From Gordionus sp. m RMFG-2023 (taxonomy: Eukaryota > Nematomorpha > Gordioida > Chordodea > Parachordodidae), in assembly GCF_954871325.1 (NCBI RefSeq), contig NC_088778.1, positions 11,045,882-11,109,881 of the forward strand: a stretch of DNA of 64,000 nucleotides, written 5' to 3'. A program made the translations under genes and the position numbers. Position 1 is the first letter of the stretch. Each line of letters opens with the position of its first letter. Shown here in pieces: positions 43,685-52,099 of this stretch. The notes beneath the pieces were generated by a model. That model was given only the letters and a program-made list of their open reading frames with translations. It made no database searches and had not been told where the DNA came from.

Positions 43685-45690
43685 TGCGAACATGTAAATT
43701 GTTATTTTTCATTGGTTCATCTTTACTGAAATTTTAATTTAACATGCTCAAAATTTATATTTTTCTTGGTTGCTTTAAAATAATGAATATGACAATTGTC
43801 ACTTTTCTATGGTTCATCTTCCCTAAAATCTCAATTTATTTATTTTGTTGCCCATTTGTTAAAAATAAATTCAAAAGTTTAAAATAGCATTATGACATTT
43901 GTCACTTTTCTATGATACATCCTAATTTATATTTAACATGTTTACAGTTTATATTTTTACCTATTAAAAAATTTTAAACTATCGATTATGACAATTGTCA
44001 CTTTCTATGGTACATCCTCATTTAAATTTTAACTTAACATATTTACAATTTAGCATTTTAACCATTTGCTTCAAAAATATTCAAAGAAATTTAAAAATAA
44101 CGTATATGACAATTGTCACTACTCTATTATACCCTCATATAATTTTAATTTAACATGTTTACAATTTATATTTTTACCTATTTGCTTCAAAAAAATTAAA
44201 AAAGTTTAAAAATAACGATAATGACAATTGTCACTTTTCTATAATACATCCTCATTTAATTTTAAATTAACATGTTTACAATTTATATTTATACCTATTT
44301 GCTTCCAAAAAGTTAAAAAATAACGATTATGACAATTGCGACTTTTCTATTATACATCCTCATTTAATTTTAATTTAACATTTTTACAATTTGTATTTAT
44401 ACCTATTTGCTTCAAAAAAATTAAAAAAGTTTAAAAATAACGATTATGATAATTGTCACTTTTCTATTATACATCCTCATTTAATTTTAATTTAGCATGT
44501 TTACAATTTATATTTATACCTATTTGCTTCAAAAATAATAAAAAAGTTTAAAAATAACGATTATGACAATTGTCACTTTTCTATTATACATCCTCAATTT
44601 TAATTTAACATGTTTAAAATTTATATTTATACCTATTTGCTTCAAAAAAATTCAAAAAAGTCTAAAAATAACGATTATGACAATTGTCATTTTTCTATTA
44701 TACATCCTCATTTAATTTTAACTTAACATATTTACAATTTATTAATTTAACCATTTGCTTCAAAAATATTCAAAAAAATTTAAAAATAACGTATATGACA
44801 ATTGCCACTTTTCTATTATACATCCTCATTTAATTTTAATTTAACATTTTTACAATTTGTATTTATACCTATTTGCTTCAAAAAAATTAAAAAAGTTTAA
44901 AATAACGATTATGATAATTGTCACTTTTCTATTATACATCCTCATTTAATTTTAATTTAGCATGTTTACAATTTATATTTATACCTATTTGCTTCAAAAA
45001 AAATAAAAAAGTTTAAAAATAACGATTATGACAATTGTCACTTTTCTATTATATATCCTCATTTAATTTTAATCTAACATGTTTCCAATTTATATTTATA
45101 CCTATTTGCTTCAAAAAAATTAAAAAGGTTAAAAAATAACGATTATGACAATTGCCACTTTTCTATTATACATTTTCATTTAATTTTAATTTAACATTTT
45201 TACAATTTGTATTTATACCTATTTGCTTCAAAAAAATTAAAAAAGTTTAAAAATAACGATTATGATAATTGTCACTTTTCTATTATACATCCTCATTTAA
45301 TTTTAATTTAGCATGTTTACAATTTATATTTATACCTATTTGCTTCAAAAAAAATAAAAAAGTTTAAAAATAACGATTATGTCAATTGTCACTTTTCTAT
45401 TATACATCCTCAATTTTAATTTAACATGTTTAAAATTTATATTTATACCTATTTGCTTCAAAAAAATTCAAAAAAGTTTAAAAATAACGATTATGACAAT
45501 TGTCACTTTTCCATGATACATCTTCACTGAAATACTATTGAGATGCTTATAATATATATTTTTACTCAATGGCGTCAAAATAACTTTAAAAAAAATAAGT
45601 TATATGAAAATTGTTACTTATCTATGGTTCATCTACACTGAAATCTCAATTTACCATGCTCACAATTTAATTTTTACCCTGACTATACAG
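43685..45690. repeat. Minisatellite array, inverted, about 18 units with higher-order structure
   Basis: Units of about 109-118 bases read ACGATTATGACAATTGTCAC, then TTTTCTATTATACATCCTCA, an AT-rich stretch and TATTTATACCTATTTGCTTC. Core variants (GACAATTGCCAC, GATAATTGTCAC, GACAATTGTCAC) recur in a fixed order between about 44330 and 45400, giving a three-unit higher-order period of about 350 bases. It is the inverted counterpart of 33110-33650 but has far more units. Confidence 0.92.
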
Positions 45691-45714
45691 TGATTAAGTT
45701 CGGCTCTAAAATTC

Positions 45715-45845
45715 ACTTTAGTCGATTATGGTTTAACCAAGTCGACTAAATGGATCAACTTTAGTCGACTAATTTTTGCTGCTAAAGGTTTTAGTAGATT
45801 TTTCAACGGCTATTAAATTTTAGTCGGAAAAACTCGACTAATTAA
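45715..45845. repeat. Right GTCGACTAA repeat cluster of the middle element
   Basis: Inverted counterpart of 32940-33080. It has TTAGTCGACTAAT-like words, including TGGATCAACTTTAGTCGAC opposite GTCGACTAAGTTGATCCAT on the left. Confidence 0.75.
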
Positions 45846-46159
45846 CAACCCTCAACAATTATCGCGATATTGACCTCATGTTATTAAATTCGCTATAATA
45901 TCATCGAAATATATTTCGCGAAATAGTTTCCACTATATAGTCTTCGCGATTTGGGTTTCGCGATAATTCGCTATAAAATTTTTGCGATTATTGCTTCGCG
46001 ATAAAAGTTTCGCATTAATGTATACACCTAAGGTTTCGCGATAAGGGTTTCGCTATGAAAAATTCACGATATTTATTTCGTGATCTTCGCGAAAAAGTAT
46101 TCGCTAATGTAGATTCGTGATAAAAGTTTCGCGAAAAAGTGTTTACTGAATTGACATGG

Positions 46160-46512
46160 AACAAAATCTTATGTAAGATCCGGAAAAATAATTCTGGATT
46201 CAATACTAACTGGCATAATATTGTGGATCCGAGTACCTCTTGCTAGAATCATTCAATTGCTACACCTTTAAGGGCATTTTATCATTTAATTAAAATTGAT
46301 TATAGTTTTCTAACTATTTATATTCATTTGTATATTTGAATCCATTTAATTTTTATACAACTATTTATTAAAGTTTTGCATATTCTAGAATTTGAATGTT
46401 CAAATTACACATATATCATCTTAATTTTTATACATTTACAAAGAATAATTAAAATTCGGATATTATCACTAGTCTCTGAAAAATTTAATAAAACTTTAAT
46501 TAAATATGCCAT
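46160..46512. other. Region between the nest and the acetyltransferase stop
   Basis: AT-rich, and downstream of the acetyltransferase stop codon, so it probably includes its 3' UTR. No feature is supported. Confidence 0.35.
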
Positions 46513-47488
46513 TTATACTAAAGATGCGCTGCTACTAGTCATACCGTAAACGTATTGAATCAAAAAATTAGGATTTAAATTAACACCATCCCCCGCCTCT
46601 AATTTGTTAGAATGATACATTCTGTAAATAGTTGCTTCATTTTTTAATCCCATATTTTGTATCATAATAAAGAGTTGTGATTTGATTTTATCTTCCGGAA
46701 TAATTATATCGACTCTAATAACACCGGAGAATATAGATAGTAATCTTAGCCATATCTGTAATGCGATCATTTCATTTTCGGCGTATAATGGAGCTATGTT
46801 CCATCCTATATACTTTTTATATATTAAACCATAACCTAAAATATCTATTGGGTTTGATTCTAAGTGCGATAATATATTCCCTACATTCTTCATCTCATAA
46901 TTAGAGTTAACAGTGATCGGTGGGGATATATCATTATTAAATCTAAACGCTAGCATACCTATAATATCTTGTTTATCGAGTTCGTTTGAATTATTTTGAA
47001 CAATCTTTTCATCATTTTCGAATAAGGATCTTAGAAATATGTCTCTATTAATACCATGAATGCGCTCGTCATAGGAAATTATTTGTTGTAGCAATTGTTC
47101 ATTAATTAGATGTGGAAGGAATAGAATATAGTGGATAGTATCATCTTTCTTTTTTTGCTTCTCATTATTAATTAAGTTTAACGTTTTTTTAAGTGCTGAG
47201 ATATTCACATCACCTATCAACATCTGAGCTTTAAAATTATTAGAATTTATTATTTCATCAATTTTAAAATTATTTATAAACCTGTAAAAATTGGATAACT
47301 CATTCCTGATTTTATATTAGTCGCAATTCTATTTTCGATGGAATTGATGCCGAACAATCTATTTTGAACATGCTTGAGTCTCTCATTGCATAAAAGATTA
47401 GCCACACCCTTTCTCCTATATTCTTTCCTAACCACGAGACTCCCTCCAAATGCGAAATCATCGCTTAAATTGAGGCCTAAGCAAATAC
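46513..47488 (-). CDS. Acetyltransferase exon 2 with a probable one-base frameshift
   Basis: 47488 to about 47291 encodes GICLGLNLSDDFAFGGSLVV through NIKSGMSYPIF. From 47285 the neighbouring frame continues YRFINNFKIDEIINSNNFKA and QMLIGDVNISALKK down to the stop. The two frames abut at a homopolymer of five identical bases, where a sequencing or assembly slip is common, and no plausible intron fits. Either the assembly lacks one base or this allele is a recent pseudogene. Confidence 0.72.
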
Positions 47489-50104
47489 CTTAATATAATA
47501 TTAAATGATATATGATTATAATTAGTTTAGTTGAAAGCGATACAATTCATCCCGAAGTCCAGTCAGAAGTCGAGCGAACATTTATAAAAGACATCTCTTA
47601 AGAATAACTCGCGTCGAGCAGGGCTCAAATATAAAAAAATCCCCCAAATTAAATAGAGAATGGCGTTTTTGCTTCATTAATTAAAAAATAATGATAATTA
47701 AATATTTTCTTAAATTGAGATCTAACAATTAGTTATTTTTATTTTGCTTTATAAAAAAAAGAAGTTTTGAATTATAATTTTGTAAGAATAAATAGAAATT
47801 GAATTAAGCATAAAAAATTATAAACTTGTTTGGTTGGGCTAGTTTCGGACCTAAAAAAAAATAAATTCTTAAGCCGTGTCTAGAATTTTTGACTTGGTTA
47901 AGACCACCGATTTTATTTCATTAGTTTCTATTCCAGAGAGTAAAATTTGTTGTATTTTATCATTGTGAATTGCTAAGAATTCTATTGCACTTCCAAATTA
48001 TTGAAAACTATCATCAGTTGAGGCTGTAAAATAGTGACATTTTAATACTTTTGTAATCATTCACACAAATCTAATACTCTTTGCTATTATAACAATTATT
48101 TTCTACAATTCCAAATTTTTAACACTGAATAATAATACGCCTAAAAGCGCCAAAGAGTACTAATAGTACACTTTAGAACTTATTAATGTTTATCGGCACT
48201 TATTAGCACTCATTGGGACTTATTAATATTCATTGGCGTTTATTAGTACTCTTTGGGACTTATTAATATATTCGTTGTCGTTTATCAGTACTCCTTAGCG
48301 CTTTTAAAAAATTGATCTAGCTCATTCATGAGAAGTAAAAATCTTAACAAGGTTTTCATAGATGAATCCAGAAAATAAAAAATTTTTTTTTTTCTCACGC
48401 TTTTCGTAAAGTACGGCGTTTGTTTAACGACCCTCAGACGAACGAAGCACGAAGTTTAACTCTGAGCCGTAAAGTGCACTCGAAATATCGCTGTTCAGTG
48501 TGCCCTGCAATTCACATTAACTCGCGCGTTTCGCCGCGTTCTACATCGAGACACGAACCTAGTGATTCACCGCACAGAGATATTTATATTTAACTTCGCT
48601 TATGAATAAACAAAAGATCAAAAAGGTAAAATATTTTTAGAACTGAATTTTCCTGGTTGACTAACATTTTCTATCGTCTAAAAAAATTAAGATTCCTATT
48701 TTCAAAAATATTCGTCCTCAACAATCCTCCGTGGGTGATCCCTTCATTTGTCCCATTATCTTATAAAAAGATCCCATGGTAATTTTTCCATAAAAGGCGA
48801 AATAGTTATTTATTGGCGGTTATTGATGTTCCTTAGGTGAAATAGCTATAGGCGAATAGCGCTTATTGGCACTCCTTAGGTGAAAAAACTATAGGCTAAA
48901 AGTCTTAAACTTAGACGAAATGTCTATAGGTGAATTGCCGGCATACCATTTTAACACTTGGATTTGAATATTCAGGTTTAGGTATCTTTCTATACTGATT
49001 ACCCTAGTTTTATTGTGTATATTTTTTAAAAAGCTTGAAATTAATAATATAAATCGAAATTTTCATTATAAAAAATATATTATGAATGAGTAACGAGCCA
49101 CCACTTTAATAATTATAATCAAGTGTGTCCTGAACCTAATCAGTTGTACAAATTTAAAATGGTGTAAAAAATATAAGCACATTTATAGTCCTGCTGGACG
49201 GTAACATCCCTGCCCGTGACTCGAAAAATAATAATGTTATCCTTTCTGATCTTCTATATTTGAATGGTCAGATTCGAAGGTTTCATTAAATGAATCAATT
49301 TCAGTACTAAAATAGATGGAGCAAAAAAATGAATCATGCACAGGGATGTAAAAAATAAAAAAATGGTGTTTTAAGAAATAATCAACGAAAATAATACAAG
49401 AAAAAACATGTTTAAAAAATTATTTTGCCGAAATTTTGAAACCATTAAAAATTAAATTTCTAATTTAAGATGCTAGTAAAAATTTGCAAAAATAATCAAC
49501 GAAAAAGATACAAGAAAAAAAAACATGTTTAAAAATTATTTTTCCTAAATTTTAAAACCATTAAAAATAAAATTTATAATTTAAGATGCTGGTAAAAATT
49601 TGCAAAAAACACGATTAGATATATTTTTTAAAGAAATAAGTGCAGTATTATTAAAATTATAAGAAAACAGAATAAAATGTATTTTTTATTTGTTTTTTTC
49701 CAGCATTCCATGTTTTTCCATTTTACAAACAAGAAATGATTATCTTGCTACTAATAAATCTAAGTTCACGTTTTTAAATATAAAAAAATGGTGGCGAAAT
49801 AATTGTCACTTTAAATTATAATACACCAAATCACTATTAATCTCGAATGAATATTAATTACTAAATAATTTAAAAAATAATAATCCACATATCTAATAAG
49901 ATAAATAAATATTAATGGAGTACCTATTATCTCCAGATTAGGTAATTCGGCTATAAAACAACCTAACGGGTCAACTTTGAAACAGCTTTTAAAAAATTTT
50001 GCACTGGTCCCCCAGCCTTCTACATCGAATATCCATTTGGGAATATTGGCAGCATCTATTTCTCTGAAGTGTCTAATAGTTACATTATTTATATCGAAGC
50101 TCAT
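46513..50104 (-). CDS. GNAT-family N-acetyltransferase, HolE/DUF1248 type, two exons
   Basis: Transfers an acetyl group from acetyl-CoA to an unknown substrate (family role). Exon 1 is 50104-49924, starting MSFDINNVTIRHFREIDAAN and including VEGWGTSAKFFKSCFKVDP, with donor G/GTACTC. Exon 2 begins at 47488 after ...TTAAG and continues in phase: GICLGLNLSDDFAFGGSLVV then RKEYRRKGVANLL, the acetyl-CoA-binding motif (R-x-x-G-x-A). A frame break lies at an A5 run on the + strand (47286-47290); one extra base there would give a continuous protein of about 385 residues. The second half contains LGYGLIYKKYIGWNIAPLYA and ENEMIALQIWLRLL, typical of the C-terminal domain of this family, and stops at 46513. 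The intron is 2,435 bases. Confidence 0.8.
48125..48382. repeat. Short-period repeats in the acetyltransferase intron
   Basis: Recurring GGGACTTATTAATATTCATT, GGCGTTTATTAGTACTC and related words between about 48150 and 48310, in a loose tandem of about 40-50 bases. Related words (GGCGAATAGCGCTTATTGGC, CTCCTTAGGTGAA) appear at 48800-48960, on the other side of the 5.8S-like segment. This could be a non-autonomous transposon with repetitive ends. Boundaries are not determined. Confidence 0.4.
48428..48592 (-). rRNA. 5.8S rRNA-derived segment (dispersed pseudogene)
   Basis: On the - strand the sequence contains GCGGTGAATCAC, CGATGTAGAACGCGG, GAGTTAATGTGAATTGCAGG, GATATTTCGAGTGCACTT and GTCTGAGGGTCGTT in the right order and spacing for 5.8S rRNA (canonical GCGGTGGATCAC, CGATGAAGAACGCAG, AATGTGAATTGCAG). 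It has changes at normally invariant positions. No 18S or 28S sequence flanks it, so it is not part of an rDNA unit. Downstream of its 3' end lies ACGCCGTACTTTACGAAAAG, then GCGTGAG and a run of 11 A (T on the + strand, 48383-48393), which suggests retroposition. It lies in the acetyltransferase intron, on the same strand as the gene, and its GC content contrasts with the surroundings. Confidence 0.85.
48965..49923. other. Rest of the acetyltransferase intron
   Basis: A direct repeat of about 115 bases is visible at about 49375-49490 and 49490-49610 (AATAATCAACGAAAA, AAATTTGCAAAAA). Otherwise AT-rich, with nothing recognised. Confidence 0.45.
49924..50104 (-). CDS. Acetyltransferase exon 1
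   Basis: 60 codons plus one base. It is the N-terminal strand and helix of a GNAT fold, ending NLEIIG across the splice site. The ATG at 50104 is the first methionine of the open frame and the first residues already align with the fold, so it is a reasonable start. Confidence 0.75.
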
Positions 50105-52099
50105 TATATAAAATAAGTAATATAAATATATCTATCCATGTGTAAGTAACGATTCGATTATATATTAATTATCACGTTGCGCAATTAATTATAATTTATT
50201 TTCAATTTTACATATTATTACTTATTTAATAATCAATTAGGCTAAAAAATACAAGATAATATGTTAGATCCATAATAAATTATTGTAAGTGATTTAATTA
50301 ATATTCAAGGATGTTGTTTTTTTTATAAAAAGGGAAGATATATTACTTTAAATGTTTTTATTATTAATACATTCAATACATGAAAAAAAAAATTTATATA
50401 ATAATTTAATAAAAGAATTTAAAGAAATTAAATGTAAAAGACTTTTATGTATGTTAATATAATTATAAAACATAATCAATTTATTATAAACATAATATAA
50501 TTAGAATTATCATATAAATTTATATATAACAATAAAAAATATTTTTTGATGTCATGGCATTGCTACTTTTCCTTAATATGATAAATAATGATTTGAATTT
50601 GCAAATAGTCAAAATTTAGCTAAGTGAAATTGCACCAATTTGAGGCACTGATCAGTCAACCCCCATCCGAGCTCATGACGAAGCGGCCCTCCCTCCTCCC
50701 CTGGTATGCCAACTTTTAAATATTTTAAACAGCTCTACTTTTTATAGTTTGATTTGATTAATTTTATCTCGCTCATTACTCTTTTGTCGGAAAGCTAGAT
50801 AAATTATATAATAAAGTAAGGTAAAATAAGAGAATGTTGGTATAATTAGATGCATCATCTTCAAATTCACTACCACCAGAGTTAAATAATGTATAATTAA
50901 TAAATACAATTATGCAAATGACATAATTGGATTTGGTCATCTTGTAAATTAATTCTTTGCTATAGAATTTAATTTATATAATTTCTTTACTATAGAATTT
51001 AACTTATAAAAGGAACAAGGTTCTTCGATATCATTTTTTTTATATTTGTCTTTTTATATATACTTCATTGGAGTAAAATTAAAAATCGGATTGAGAGCGT
51101 TCAATAGCCACTAATGCAACTTAAAACATTTCCATTTAATAGCTTATATATTAAAATCATAATAAATATTACCATGTAATACTAACTTTTTCACACGAAT
51201 CGTTACGATTTTATTAATATTTTCCTCTGGTATTTTTGTAGCACTGCTTGTCTCTTAACATTAACACTATTTAAATAAATGTAAATATATTAATAATCCT
51301 GTATTCTTCAGTTTTTTTTACAGATTGCGATACATATGAACTGATGGGGATGTCATTTGCTTTATATAGCTTTCTACTGGGATGTAGGTGGTACGAGTAG
51401 GTTCATAGGGGGTAATAAAAAATATCTTTAGGTGAAGAGTAAATCTGGACGCGTTGCCTTCAATTTTTTCTGACACTGATAGATTTTAATAATTGATCTG
51501 ATCTATTAACTTCTTTGTTCTTGAATTGTGTTTAAATCCTATTTTCAAATATATTTATTATAAAATTTGCAAACCATATAAAAACATATCTATCTTCGCG
51601 CAGAGTTTTGCTTTTTACAATAGCTTCATGCTTGTACAATATCCTCAAGATTTAATTTAGACTTGAATGTTTTTGTTTAGTTTGTTTAATTAAATTTTAT
51701 TATTTTTAACAATATAAATTAATATGTAATTGGACATAAAAAATGCAAATAAGTGACTCTGGCTTATCTGGCGCCTCACGAAAAATAAAAAAACATTGAG
51801 CTAGCACTAGCAAAAACAACAAAGTGTTAATTTTCCATTTGTTTTAAAGTAATAAACATTTTCATTTAAAGTTTTGAAAAATTTGATTAAATTTAATTTT
51901 TAAAAAAAATCACTTCCATATCTTTAGAAATTGAATCTTCAATAAAAAATAATTGCCAATGGTGATAATAGCTCTTGGCAGATGATCTCAAATAATCTTT
52001 GATCCATTTGGAAAAACTTCTTTCACTTATGGCCACTGAAACCATATTTTGAGCTCAGATCATCTCTATCTTTTAATATAAAATTTTATTATCTGACAT
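50105..52099. other. Upstream of the acetyltransferase, no supported gene
   Basis: AT-rich. A GC-richer patch at 50640-50715 (CCCATCCGAGCTCATGACG and CCTCCCTCCTCCCC) may be an old transposon end. A T-rich acceptor-like tract before 51325 is followed by 25 open codons (DTYELMGMSFALYSFLLGCR) and might be an isolated exon. The evidence is weak. Confidence 0.35.

Larger units (their letters stand above)
32929..45853. mobile_element. Middle element of the nest, hAT-like ends with satellite arrays
   Basis: The left end TAGTGTTGTTAATCGACTAA (32929) and the right end ...AATTAACAACCCTC (45853) are matching inverted termini. GTCGACTAA repeats follow just inside each end (32940-33080; 45715-45845), then arrays of a roughly 110-118-base unit in opposite orientations (33110-33650 and 43685-45690). 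The interior has been invaded by the element at 35008-39440, a LINE fragment and the hAT at 40903-42800. No transposase of its own is visible, so it is non-autonomous. An 8-bp duplication is not recognisable at its flanks. It is the same family as 35008-39440. Confidence 0.75.
31472..46159. mobile_element. Outer element of the nest, CGCGAA-repeat family
   Basis: The left end CAGGTCAATTCAGCGAAAC (31472) and the right end ...GTTTACTGAATTGACATGG (46159) form a short terminal inverted repeat. Inside each end a GCGAA/CGCGAA motif recurs about every 15-25 bases (31485-31735 on the left, its complement TTCGCG at 45865-46140 on the right). Such subterminal clusters are typical of non-autonomous DNA transposons. 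Its own sequence is only about 1.5 kb on the left (31472-32928) and 0.3 kb on the right; the rest is occupied by later insertions. No transposase was found and I could not see a clear target duplication, so the superfamily is unknown. Confidence 0.65.

Noticed and set aside
46015-46203. 62-codon open frame on the - strand
   Set aside because: It lies in the CGCGAA repeat end of the outer nested element.
51325-51400. Isolated exon DTYELMGMSFALYSFLLGCR
   Set aside because: Only 25 codons, with no partner exon or recognised homologue. The acceptor-like T-tract is common in such AT-rich DNA.
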